From NCBI GenBank assembly GCA_016946835.1, contig JACVTC010000126.1:395001-407500 (forward strand): a stretch of 12,500 nt of DNA, read 5' to 3'. A program made the translations under genes and the position numbers. Below the pieces are notes generated by a model, which ran no database searches, had not been told where the DNA came from, and worked only from the letters and a program-made list of their open reading frames with translations. Shown here one piece after another: positions 1 through 12,006 of the stretch (its first letter is position 1; each line of letters begins with the position of its first letter). This stretch comes from Neocallimastix lanati (nom. inval.). Taxonomy: Eukaryota; Neocallimastigomycota; Neocallimastigomycetes; Neocallimastigales; Neocallimastigaceae.

Positions 1-211
1 TAATTATATATATTCATAATTAGGTATTTTCATAATTATTTGTGTATAAATATAGAAATATTAAATATATTTATCTAATTCTCCTTATAAATGTTTTTAT
101 AATTTAATTTTTTTATATAATATTTTTTTTTTTTATTTGAAATGTTATTTTATATAATTTAATTTATTATAATTATTGATATAATTTATATTTAATATCA
201 TCATTAATTTC

Positions 212-302
212 CTATTATTATTTAATAATATTTTTTATAAGTTTCTTATTATTATTTAATATTATTTTATTATTGATTGCCTATTATTATTTAATATTAT
301 TT
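212..302. repeat. three imperfect copies of a ~35-bp A/T unit
   Basis: A core reading CTATTATTATTTAATA, with small variations, starts near 212, 245 and 281, giving a spacing of 33 and 36 bases. The copies are separated by slightly diverged spacers that include GATTGC before the third copy. The low complexity of the DNA makes this only moderately meaningful. Confidence 0.45.
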
Positions 303-308
303 AATATT

Positions 309-333
309 AAATAATAGAGTTTCTCTATTATTT
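309..333. repeat. perfect 11-bp inverted repeat with 3-nt loop
   Basis: Arm 309-319 (AAATAATAGAG) is exactly complementary to 323-333 (CTCTATTATTT), with TTT between. The two G·C pairs next to the loop make it more than a chance A/T pairing. No flanking gene explains it. Confidence 0.6.
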
Positions 334-364
334 TAAATATTATTAAATATTTTTTATATAGTTG

Positions 365-382
365 AATAAGTCATGACTTATT
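365..382. repeat. perfect 18-bp palindrome
   Basis: AATAAGTCATGACTTATT is its own reverse complement across all 18 bases. Its arms contain TAAGTCA/TGACTTA, which resembles half of a bZIP (AP-1/GCN4-type) site. That resemblance is only suggestive, and no gene start lies near. Confidence 0.6.
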
Positions 383-613
383 GCTGATTTCATTGAATTA
401 TTTCATTTAAATTATTTTAATATTCATGTTATTCATGTTATCTATTTATTTTAATGATTTTAATTAGTTCTTCATATTTCATTTATTTTATTTTATATGC
501 TTTAATTTTTTAATTATTATTTTAATATTCATGAACGATTTTTATTTATTGTGATAATGAACTTGTTAATCATTTGGAACATTCAAAATAAAAAAGCAAT
601 TTAATTTTTTTTT

Positions 614-651
614 TATTATATTATATTATATTATATTATATTATATTATAT
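614..651. repeat. (TTATA)n pentanucleotide microsatellite
   Basis: About seven uninterrupted copies of TTATA follow a run of T and lead into TTTTATTTTA. It is a simple repeat in intergenic DNA. Confidence 0.8.
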
Positions 652-2334
652 TTTATTTTATTAAATTTTTATACATTAAAAAATTTTTATGGTTATTTAT
701 ATCTATATCTATATTACAATACCAGTGAAAGATTATGAATAATATTAAAAGGTAAATAATTTTTAATAAGGTATAATAAATCATGCTCTCTTTAATTTTT
801 TTTTTTTTTTTATAAGTGCTTGTATTAAGTTGAAAACTTTAGCTTTGACTATACTTTTTGGAGTAATAAACTCTATTTTTTAATGTGTTTATTCACTTAT
901 TTTGTATAAAAATTAAACATTCGATACTATTAAAGTATTCATATTGAATAAAACATAAATGCGAATAGAAAAGAGTTTTTTTTTATTTTTATATAAAATA
1001 AAACCTATCTGTTTTTATTACAAATGTACTTATTATTATTTATTTCTTTATCATTATTGAAAATGTAGTTTTTTAAATATTTCTATTCTTTTATTATTCT
1101 ATTTCTATCTCTATATATATTTATATAAATATCTATATCTAAATAATTTTTATCATGTTCAATTTTACTACTATAACAATTTTATTTTATTTTTTTTTAT
1201 CTTAATTTTTCCTATATAAACCTAAATTTCTTTTTTTTTTTTTTTTTTTAATTTTTATATTTCTATATTAACTTTTGAGTTCCAAACATTTATTATTATT
1301 TTACCAATTAATTTCATTTAATTTATATATTTTTAAATTTTTTTAATTTTCAATATATTCCATATATTATAGAGTGGTTCTATTAAATAATTTTAATAGA
1401 CTATAATAAAATTAAATACAATAATATATAATAATATATAGTAATATACTGATATTCATATAAAATTATTCAATAGTATGTTATATTAATTTCCAAAATA
1501 GGCTATATATATAAAATAATTTATCTTTTTTTTTTTTTTAAACTTTTTTTATTTTATATTTTAAATATATATTAAAATAATATTATTAAAATAAATATTA
1601 AAAAAAAAATAAAATAAATAATAAAAGTAATAAAATAAAATAATAAAATAAAGTATTCATAATTAATATAAAATATTAATAATAATTAATATAAATTAAA
1701 AAAGCATAAAATAAAAAATTATATATATATATTATATAAAATAAATATAATAATTTATTATTATAATTATTTTTATTATTTTTATTTTAATAGTAGCTCA
1801 ATTCTATAAATATTACATAAAAATAAATATTTAAAAAAAAATATCCAAAAGGAATAAAAAATATATAAATTTATATTAAAGATATAAAAAAAAAAAAAAT
1901 TAATAAAAATATTAAAAAAAAGTATAAAAGCAAAACAAAATAACCTATTTCATTTAAGAAAAATTTTTTATTCTTTTTAATTTAATTTAAAGTAAAAAGA
2001 AATAAAAAAAAAAAGAAGTAAAAAAAAAATATAGGATGTTTTTACCTTAAATAAAAACAATTTATATAATAAATATTTTTTTTTTAAAAAAAAATATTTT
2101 TTTTCTTTAAATATATATATCTTTATTATATAAATGAAATTTGACAAAATTAAACAAAATAATAAAAAGGAGTATTTACAATTAATATACATTCATATTT
2201 TTTGAGTATATAAAGGTAATATAAGAAATTAATAATATACTTTACTAAATTTATAATATATATTGGTTTATATATATGAAGTATTATTTTTTTTTTGATA
2301 TTTTTAAAAAAATTGGTGTAAGCAATATAATTAA

Positions 2335-2338
<4 letters not shown>

Positions 2339-2366
<28 letters not shown>
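2339..2366 (+). repeat. poly-T tract, 28 nt
   Basis: Uninterrupted T run in intergenic DNA, read directly from the sequence. Homopolymer lengths in assemblies are error-prone. Confidence 0.85.
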
Positions 2367-2374
<8 letters not shown>

Positions 2375-2629
2375 AAACTATAGTATTAATATTCATTTTT
2401 TTAAAATTGTTTATATTTTCTTTTGTATTTTCTTTTCAATATTATTTGTCAAATATTCCCTATTTAAGAAATAAAATAAAAGAAAATAAAAGAAAATACA
2501 TAAATAATATATTATATTATTTACCTAAAAAAAAAAAATGTTTTAATAAAAATTATTTTATAAAAGTTTTTATAAAATAAAAAAAATATAAACTGAAACG
2601 AAAGAAAAATTATAAATAAAAATTGAATT

Positions 2630-2675
2630 TTTATTTAGGAAACAAAAAAATCTTTATTTAGGAAACAAAAAAATC
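2630..2675. repeat. perfect tandem duplication of a 23-bp unit
   Basis: The unit starts TTTATTTAGG and ends CAAAAAAATC. It occurs at 2630-2652 and again, identically, at 2653-2675, followed by a partial TTTCT. Because it contains G and C at fixed places it is a true recent duplication rather than generic low complexity. Confidence 0.85.
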
Positions 2676-3204
2676 TTTCTTTCAATAACAAGTGTAATAA
2701 TATTGACAACAATAATTGTACTTATTTTTATAGTGTACATAGCATCTTTTTAATATATATATATTTTTTTTAAGCATTATTTTTATTTTTTATAATCAAT
2801 TTATATCATAACATAGTGTATATATCAGTAAGCGAAAAAAATAAACCATTAATATTTATATCACCCTCAAACCTAATAAAAACCTTATAAAATTAAAACG
2901 TAAAAACAAAAAACAAAATTAAAAAAAAAAAAAAAATAGAAAAATCATAAGAAAAAACAAAAAAAGTTTTATGATAAATTCATAAAATTTAAAAATATAT
3001 AAAAACCTTAAATATCAAATATTATATACCATTATTTAATAATATTGAATATTAATATTTAATATTTAATATTATCATAATATTACAATTAAAAATTATA
3101 TATATTAAAAAAAAATATTAAAAATAGTTATTACAAATATATATATCAATTAAAAAATATTTTATTGAATAATTTTCTCTTTTTTTTTTTTCTTTTTTTG
3201 GAAA

Positions 3205-3576
3205 ATGAGTCAATTTAACGAAATTAGTGATGTTTTACCTTTAGAAGTACTTTTAAAAGTTTTTGGCTATCTTAATTTGACGGAACTGGTTGAATTAAGT
3301 AAAGTTAATTCCTATTATAGGAAACTTGCCAAAATAGTATATGTTGAAAAAGTTATAAAAAGTAAATTAATTATGGAAATTAATCTTGGAACAGAACAAC
3401 CTATTAATATTAGATACGAGTGTACCAGATTTAATAGAAAGACTGAACAAACGGTTTGGAAGCCTACTGCAATTATTGGAACCAAAAATAAAAGATCTGT
3501 AAATACCAAAGAAAAAGTTATCTTAAGAAAAATTTATTTTGAAACGGAACCACATATGTCTGGTAATTATTATAAC

Positions 3577-3610
<34 letters not shown>

Positions 3611-3846
3611 TTTTTTTTTTTTAATTATTATATATTTATATTAAAATAATTTATTAATTTATTATATAATATTATATATATAACTAACATTTAATATATA
3701 AATATATATTATTTTAAAATATATCTTTCAATAATCATTCCATCTATCCCACAACCCACAAATTAATCTTTCAATTTTTATTTCTATTTCAAATTTTATT
3801 ACTATTTCAATTTTTATTGTTATAATTAATTAATTATTTGATTATT

Positions 3847-3879
<33 letters not shown>

Positions 3880-4523
3880 TATTAGAAAATTATAATTTGG
3901 TACATGAAGTAAAAGGAGAAATGGATATTAAAGATTCAGGTATAGAATGTGTAAAAGGCGAAGAAAGCCTTCATGAATTATATAAGAAGAATAAGAAGCT
4001 TAGAAAAGATAAAAAACGTTTAAATAGTTCAATGAATAAGCATAAAAAACAAAAAATTGTAAATAATGTAAATAGTAAATCAACTAAATCAACATCTAAT
4101 GATAATTTTTCAAATCAAAAAAATGAAATAATTAAAACAGAATTATATTCCAGTAATTCTATCAAATCAAGAAATTCTATTTGTAGTGATAATAGTATAG
4201 CTTCATCGGATAAAGAGAATAAAAATGGTTTAATGTTAAATAATCAATGTCTTTTCTTTTTAGATGATGATGCTTTAGTTAAGGAAACCATAAAATGGAG
4301 TTTTGAATATAAAGTGGAATCCATTACAAAACCAACAGGAGATTCATGGCAAAAATTGCAACCTTCAAAATTAAGATTACCATTAGATTTATTTTTCCAA
4401 AATAAACCAGAAGAAATTCCATCTTCGAAAAAACATTACTATTCTAAATATAAATCTATCGTGAAAAAGAATTTATTAAATATTCTTGAAAGATTTAGTA
4501 ATTCTTTTGTTGGTGTTGTATAA
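3205..4523 (+). CDS. F-box domain protein, two exons
   Basis: Likely a substrate-recruiting subunit of an SCF-type (Skp1-cullin-F-box) ubiquitin ligase. The gene joins 3205..3562 and 3886..4523 (331 aa). The intron begins GTAATT and ends TATTAG; it splits a codon after its first base (G+AA gives Glu120), so both exons stay in frame. The start codon is preceded by a T-rich leader and GGAAA. Residues about 7-50 form the F-box: the LP.E.L..VF.YL core is followed by a leucine-rich helix and a VN..Y/F..L motif. Residues about 150-176 are strongly Lys/Arg-rich and could be a nuclear signal; 177-232 are Ser/Asn-rich and probably disordered. Residues about 233-331 look folded, with IKWSFEYK (255-262) and LQPSKLRLPLDLFF (277-290). 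I do not recognise this C-terminal part: there are no WD40 or leucine-rich repeats, so the substrate is unknown. Nothing nearby suggests co-regulation. Confidence 0.82.
3563..3885 (+). other. intron of the F-box gene (323 nt)
   Basis: Donor GTAATT, acceptor TATTAG. If translated straight through, the upstream exon would end in a run of tyrosines from the (TTA)n repeat, which is clearly artefactual. Removing 3563-3885 joins two good coding blocks in phase. A CTAAC box (3684-3688, within TAACTAAC) is a good branch-point candidate. There is no AG anywhere in the intron before the terminal one. A 29-nt T run at 3849-3877 forms a strong polypyrimidine tract just before the acceptor. Confidence 0.85.
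3579..3610 (+). repeat. (TTA)n microsatellite just inside the intron
   Basis: About ten TTA units begin 16 nt after the donor and run into a 14-nt T run (3609-3622). Confidence 0.85.
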
Positions 4524-5080
4524 AACAAAACCAAAAACAAAAAACAAAAAAAAACAAAAAACAAAAAAAAAAACGAAAAAAAAAAAAAAGAAAGATCTAT
4601 TAAATTTTGTTATTCAAACATTCCCTCGTATAATCAAACCCCCTATGGGAACATAAAAAAAAAAAAAGAAAAATAAAGAAAAAAAAACCTATGTATAATT
4701 TTAAATATTTAGTGTTTTTGTTTTAAAGGATACCAAAAAATAAAAATAAAAATAAGTAAAAATAAAAATAAAAAATAAAAAATAAAAAATAAAGATAAAA
4801 ATAAAACAAACCAAAAAAAAAAAAAAAAAAAAAAAAAATTACAAAATATTTAAAAATATATAGGTATATATATTTCTTTTCTTTTTTTTTTGTATTTTTT
4901 TGGAGAATATAAAAAAAAAATTATCATTAAAAAAACCCTTGACATTTTATATCATTTTTATCTTATAATGAGGTATTAAAAATATATCAAATCATTTTAA
5001 TAAAAAAAAATTTTTTTATAATAAACATAAAAAAAAAAAAAAAAAAAAAAAGATTCATCATTTTAAGTATACAATTTATT

Positions 5081-5107
5081 ATTTATTTATTTATTTATTT
5101 ATTTATT
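5081..5107. repeat. (ATTT)n tetranucleotide microsatellite
   Basis: Nearly seven uninterrupted ATTT units in intergenic DNA. Confidence 0.85.
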
Positions 5108-5292
5108 ATTTTTATTAATCCTAGTAAAAGGTTTAATAATATAAATTGAAAAGAATAACCTTGTGTTTGACTTTACATATCGAAGATAGATTATTATCAT
5201 TTGCATTTATATAATAATAAATAATAATAATAATAATGATAATAAATAATGATGACACTGTAATAATAATAATAAATTGACGATTAAGATAG

Positions 5293-5297
<5 letters not shown>

Positions 5298-5331
<34 letters not shown>
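5298..5331 (+). repeat. poly-A tract, 34 nt
   Basis: Uninterrupted A run in the A-rich stretch downstream of the F-box gene. Confidence 0.85.
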
Positions 5332-5333
<2 letters not shown>

Positions 5334-5754
5334 AAAAAAGGAAAAAAAAAATTAAATAAATCCAACACTAAATAAAAACAAATCAAAACGAAAAAAAAAA
5401 TAAAAAAAAAAATAAAAAAAAAGGAAAAAAACATTATATTATTATTATTAAAAAATAAATGAAATGCCTTTTACTTTCATTTCTTTTTCTTTTAATAATA
5501 AATAATATTAAATAATATAATAGTAAATTTATAAAAATCAAAAAGTTTAAATAAAAATAAAATAAAATAAAATAAAAATAAAAATAAAAATGAAATTAAT
5601 AATGCAATTTTACATTAGGATAAAAAAAAAAAAAAGATCAAAATCAAAAGATAAATTAACATCAAAAATAGTTATCCACAGATTTATATATATAAATCTA
5701 TATTTTTAAATATTATATATATAATATATATATATAAAATTGAAATTAATAATA

Positions 5755-6060
5755 TAAATCATTATTTATTATTCAATTATTTATTATTTAATTATTTATT
5801 ATTTATTATCATTTATTTATTTATTATGTACTATTTATTATTTGATATTTAATTATTTATTATTTAAATTATTTATTATATAATTATTATTATTTATTAC
5901 TTAATTTATTATTTATTGTTTATTATTCTATTATTCAATTATTCAATTATTCAATTATTCTATTATTTATTATTTATTATTTATTATTCAATTATTTAAT
6001 TAATCAATTATTTTATTATTTAATTATTTAATTATTTATTATATATTCATTTATTATTCA
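5755..6060. repeat. degenerate ATT/TTTA repeat field with (ATTCAATT)3.5
   Basis: About 300 bases built from variants of ATTATTTATT and CAATTATT. The clearest unit is an 8-mer ATTCAATT repeated 3.5 times at 5933-5960. No frame of coding type is present. It resembles a decayed minisatellite. Confidence 0.65.
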
Positions 6061-6201
6061 TAATTTTTTTTTTAATTTATATTAAATTTTATTTACTAAT
6101 TCAACATATATATTTTTATTTTATTATTTTTTCCATCTTTGTTTCTGTTTTAAGATATTTTGTTTGTTTATTTGTTTGTTTGTATGTTGTTTTATGTTAT
6201 T

Positions 6202-6228
6202 ATTACTATTATTACTATTATTACTATT
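6202..6228. repeat. ATTACTATT 9-mer, three tandem copies
   Basis: Three exact copies follow one another and continue as ATTATT. The unit equals an ATT repeat with every third T changed to C, so it is probably a diverged trinucleotide array. Confidence 0.75.
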
Positions 6229-7324
6229 ATTATTTTTGGTATTCATTATTCTTAACTTTTTCTTTCTTTCTTTCTTTCTGTTATTTTATTTTCGTTTTCA
6301 TTTTCTTACACCATTAAATGAAAAAAATTTTATTATTCCCAATAAAATATCTGTATCTATACATATTTTAATATCATATTTATTTATTTCTAAAAGAAAA
6401 AATATATAAATTTTTTTTTATATTATATTAATATATATTTAAATTACATGTTTTATTATAAATTTTTATTTTTTTATATGTTTTCTTTCATATTTTTATA
6501 AAAAAAAGAAGGTCGATATTTATATAATATATATATATATATTTTTTTTTTAATAATTTGGTTTATAGTAATTTTTTTTTTTTTTTTTGAATTTATTATT
6601 TTTATTTTAAAAATATATATAATCAAAATAAAAAATAAAAAATAAAAATTATAAATATTATTTTTATTAAATTAAAATAACTAAAAAAATTTTAATTTTT
6701 TAAATATTTTTTTTTTTTTTTTTATTTTTATTTCAAGTTTTTAATTTTTTATTTATTTTAATTTTTTTGTATTTTATTATTTATTTATTTACTTATTAAT
6801 TTTTTTATTTTAAAATAAATGAAATTTACTATATTTAGGCATGATTAAAAAAAAAATTATATTTCTCTATAATCTTAATTAAAAATTAAAAAACCAATCA
6901 TCGTATAAAAATAAATAAAAAAAAAACTTTCTTTTATAATCCTTTATAATAAATAATAATAATAATAATAATAAACAATAATAAATAAGTATATAATAAT
7001 AAATAATAAAATAATAAATAATAATAATAATGATAATACTAATAATGATAAAATTAAAATATTAAATAAAAAGAGGAAATAAAAGTAAATTTATAATTAA
7101 ATAAAATGAGATAATCTAATATTAAAATTATTTAGCTATATTGAATATTGAATTACTTAAGAGTTACGCAACCAAGAATATATAATTCTATTCTATCTTA
7201 TAAACTACTATTTTATTATAAATTAGATCGACATTCATACATAAAAATAATCATTAATTAAAATAAAGTTTATATATATAATTATTTTAATGTTCAATAT
7301 TTAATTACAATAATTATAATAATT

Positions 7325-7328
<4 letters not shown>

Positions 7329-7404
<76 letters not shown>
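7329..7404 (+). repeat. (TAA)n microsatellite, ~25 units
   Basis: Uninterrupted 76-nt array. Its minus-strand translation is a poly-tyrosine stretch that should not be read as protein. Confidence 0.9.
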
Positions 7405-7691
7405 TAAAAAAATTTTTTTTTTCATTTTTGTTGTTTAATTTAAATTTTTTTTTTTTTTTTTTTTTAAAAAAAAAACTATTATTATTATTATTTTTTAAAA
7501 AAAAAATAAGAATTAAAAAATAAGAATTAAAAAAAAAATTTTTTTGTAGTTTATAGTTTATAAAAGTATAATCCATAATATTTTTTTTTTTTTTGCTGTA
7601 TAAAAGTATTTAATGTATAAAAGTAAATATATATATATATATTTATATTTAATTTCTATATTTTAAAATTTTATAGAATTAGATGAGCTTT

Positions 7692-7726
<35 letters not shown>

Positions 7727-7783
7727 TAATAATTTATTATATCTGATTTTTATTTTATTATATATGTTTATATATAAATTGAG

Positions 7784-7823
<40 letters not shown>

Positions 7824-8006
7824 TTATGTAAAAGCAATCACCTTTCTTTTAAATAATTTTTTTTTTCATTCATTTTTTTTTTTTTTAATTTTTTCTATTT
7901 TTATAATAATTGTATATAAATATATATATATATTTCTTTTTTCTTTTTTATTAAGATTTTTTTTATATAATTAATAATAATTAGTGTTAAAATATAATAA
8001 AATTTT

Positions 8007-8008
<2 letters not shown>

Positions 8009-8061
<53 letters not shown>
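8009..8061 (+). repeat. poly-T tract, 53 nt
   Basis: The longest homopolymer in the window, bounded by CC on the left and CTATTAATT on the right. It lies about 0.7 kb upstream of the FANK1-like start. Rigid poly(dA:dT) tracts of this kind are known to exclude nucleosomes, so it may mark the promoter side, but this is inference. Confidence 0.85.
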
Positions 8062-8414
8062 CTATTAATTAAAGAGAATTAAAAATAATAATAATAATAA
8101 TAATAATTAAATATTAAAATCATATACATTATATATATTTATAATTTTTTTATAATCATTCTTTTTTTCTTTTTTAAAACTCTTTTTTATTTTCTTTTTC
8201 TTTTTTTTATTCTTTCTATTCTATGTTATAACCATATTTTCTTTTCGTCCATTTACTTTTTTTTTTTTTTTTTTTATTTTCTTCTTCTTAATAATTATAT
8301 ATTAAATAAATAATAAATAAATAAATTAATTATTTATTTATTTATTATTATATATATATATATATTTTTCTTCAATAGGATACATAACACAAGTTTACAA
8401 AAGAAAAATTATTT

Positions 8415-8453
<39 letters not shown>

Positions 8454-8567
8454 AAGCAATAATATATATCATTATCATTTAATTATTAAATATATATATA
8501 ATATTATATATACAATATCCACACACATAGATATATATTAATATTTTTCTTTCTTTATTTCCAATAC

Positions 8568-8647
<80 letters not shown>
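8568..8647 (+). repeat. (AAT)n microsatellite, ~27 units, in the 5' flank
   Basis: Uninterrupted 80-nt array ending 126 bases before the FANK1-like start codon, so it lies in the promoter or 5' untranslated region. Confidence 0.9.
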
Positions 8648-8649
<2 letters not shown>

Positions 8650-8709
8650 GATAACAATATATTACTTTTTACAATAAAAAAAAAAAAAATTAAAATAGAA
8701 TATACATAT

Positions 8710-8710
<1 letters not shown>

Positions 8711-8734
<24 letters not shown>
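8711..8734 (+). repeat. (TACA)6 microsatellite in the 5' leader
   Basis: Six exact TACA units, flanked by TATACATA variants, end about 40 bases before the FANK1-like start codon. Confidence 0.85.
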
Positions 8735-8740
<6 letters not shown>

Positions 8741-8773
8741 CATATATACATATTATATATATAATATAAAAAA

Positions 8774-10772
<1,999 letters not shown>

Positions 10773-11112
10773 AAATCAAAAATCTAATAAAAAAAAATTA
10801 TATATATATATATATGTATATAAAAATAAATAAATGAAAACGAGGAAAAAATAATAAGAAAAAAAAAAATATATATATATATATATATAATATTAATAAT
10901 AAATAATAATAAAATTAAATTCAATATAAATACAAATAATACGAACATAATTAAAACATAAAAATAAAAAAAAAAAAATTTAGAAAAGACAATTAAAAAA
11001 AGAAAAATTTAGAAAAATAAAACAAAAAAAATTTAACGACAATTAACAAATAAAAATATGAAATAATATATATATTATTAAAAAAAAAAATTTTTTTTTA
11101 TATCTATTTATT

Positions 11113-11128
11113 TATATAGCGCTATATA
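11113..11128. repeat. 16-bp palindrome with GCGC centre
   Basis: TATATAGCGCTATATA is a perfect palindrome. The central AGCGCT is conspicuous in DNA almost free of G and C. Confidence 0.55.
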
Positions 11129-11426
11129 TATGCTTATATATACTTTTTTTAATATTTATTTTATTTTATTTATATATATATATAGTCACTATCCCTTAAT
11201 GATTATATTTTAAAAAAAAAGAATAAAAAAAATTTTTTTTTAATTATTCATTCAATTATGTTAAAAATAATAAAAATGATGATAATAATGAAAAAAAAAA
11301 AAAAAAGAAAAAATAAAAATAAAATAAATAAATAAAATATTAAAAAAAAAAAAAAAAAGGGAAGAAAGAAAAAACGAGAAAAAAAAAAGTTTGAATAACA
11401 AATAAAATTGTTAAATTTTTTTTTTA

Positions 11427-11442
11427 AACAAACAAACAAACA
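11427..11442 (+). repeat. (AAAC)n microsatellite
   Basis: About four AAAC units between a T run and a long A run in intergenic DNA. Confidence 0.75.
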
Positions 11443-11549
11443 AAAAAAAAAAAAAAAAAAAAAAAAAAGATTCAAATATTCTATTATTATTATTATAATT
11501 GGTTGTTGTTATATAAATATATATATATATATATTTTATTACATTTTAT

Positions 11550-11581
<32 letters not shown>

Positions 11582-11628
11582 AAGAATAAAGATTATTATT
11601 TTTTCTATTTCTTATTTTAGAAAATATA

Positions 11629-11714
<86 letters not shown>
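11629..11714 (+). repeat. (AAT)n microsatellite, ~28 units
   Basis: Uninterrupted 86-nt array about 0.73 kb before the gene that starts at 12445. Confidence 0.9.
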
Positions 11715-11717
<3 letters not shown>

Positions 11718-12006
11718 TTTTAAGTAAAAAGAAAAATACTAAAAAAAAAGTGAAAAAATATATTTTTTATTTTTTTATATTTATATTCGACTATTTATTA
11801 TATATTATTTTATTTTTATTAAATATGTACTTTATATTTAATATTCTACTATTTATTATATTTTATTTTGTTTTAAAAAAATTTAAAAAAAAAAAAAAAA
11901 AATGGATGAAACCTTTTTTCCTTTTTTTTTTTAAAAAAAATTTTATGAAATTGCTTAACTTTTTTTTTTTTTTATAAAAAAAAAAAAAAAAAAAAGAAAT
12001 TAAACA

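Larger units (their letters stand above)
1..3204. other. A+T-rich intergenic region, no gene seen
   Basis: No stretch on either strand has coding character. The region is almost pure A/T with homopolymer runs, a (TTATA)n pentamer array near 614-651, and a T run of 28 at 2339-2366. The part around 520-1010 is less repetitive than the rest and has more G and C, but I could not find an open frame, tRNA or known RNA in it. From about 2380 to 3180 the + strand is A-rich. The last 25 bases before the F-box start codon are T-rich. The only long open frame (minus strand, 1977-2192) encodes only F, K, L, I and Y from low-complexity DNA and is not a gene. Confidence 0.75.
4524..6163. other. intergenic region downstream of the F-box gene, no gene seen
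   Basis: From 4524 to about 5460 the + strand is strongly A-rich, with C-punctuated A runs (4525-4575), (AAAAAT)-like repeats (4740-4800) and A runs of 26, 23 and 34 nt (4813-4838, 5029-5051, 5298-5331). The F-box transcript probably ends within the first few hundred bases. An AATAAA at 4672-4677 is a possible poly(A) signal, but such hexamers are frequent by chance here. From 5460 on there are degenerate ATTATTTATT-type repeats, densest at 5755-6060. The minus-strand frame 5207-5434 is a Phe/Leu artefact of A runs. Confidence 0.7.
6164..8773. other. intergenic region upstream of the FANK1-like gene, no gene seen
   Basis: Simple-sequence DNA with microsatellites: GTTT-type at 6160-6180, a 9-mer ATTACTATT three times at 6202-6228, TTTC units at 6259-6279, and AAT arrays at 7329-7404 and 8568-8647. 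T runs include one of 53 nt at 8009-8061. The stretch 7080-7260 is less repetitive but holds no open frame or RNA I can recognise. The + frame 6164-6409 (Leu/Phe-rich) and the minus frames 7301-7576 and 8538-8828 are translations of the repeats. Confidence 0.7.

Noticed and set aside
1977-2192. Minus-strand frame rich in F, K, L, I and Y
   Set aside because: Low-complexity A/T translation with no domain or composition typical of the real genes in this window.
3315-3509. Minus-strand hydrophobic frame
   Set aside because: Lies entirely opposite F-box exon 1 and is a shadow of it.
3563-3624. Poly-tyrosine C-terminus of the F-box reading frame
   Set aside because: Read-through of the intron; splicing at the GTAATT donor gives a clean in-phase join to the next exon.
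5207-5434. Minus-strand Phe-rich frame
   Set aside because: Translation of A runs and ATA repeats.
5672-5680. TTATCCACA, a perfect bacterial DnaA box, next to an 18-bp A/T-rich palindrome (5681-5698)
   Set aside because: The window is clearly eukaryotic (introns, F-box, FN3-ankyrin). A single 9-mer match without a cluster is best taken as chance; the palindrome is mostly TATA alternation.
6164-6409. Leu/Phe-rich frame that could pass for a membrane protein
   Set aside because: The hydrophobic stretch comes from ATTACTATT and TTTC repeats; no balanced coding composition and no homology that I can recognise.
7301-7576. Minus-strand frame with a poly-tyrosine tract
   Set aside because: Pure product of the TAA array and A/T runs; residues are only Y, F, N, K and similar.
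8312-8342. Inverted repeat of TAAATAA units (11-bp stem)
   Set aside because: Both arms are simple TAAA/TTTA repeats, which form such symmetry easily by chance in this DNA.
11248-11475. Minus-strand Phe-rich frame
   Set aside because: Translation of A runs on the + strand.
11750-11977. Plus-strand Phe/Ile/Lys frame preceded by a TTTTAG acceptor-like site
   Set aside because: Composition is that of intergenic A/T runs, not of the window's real exons.
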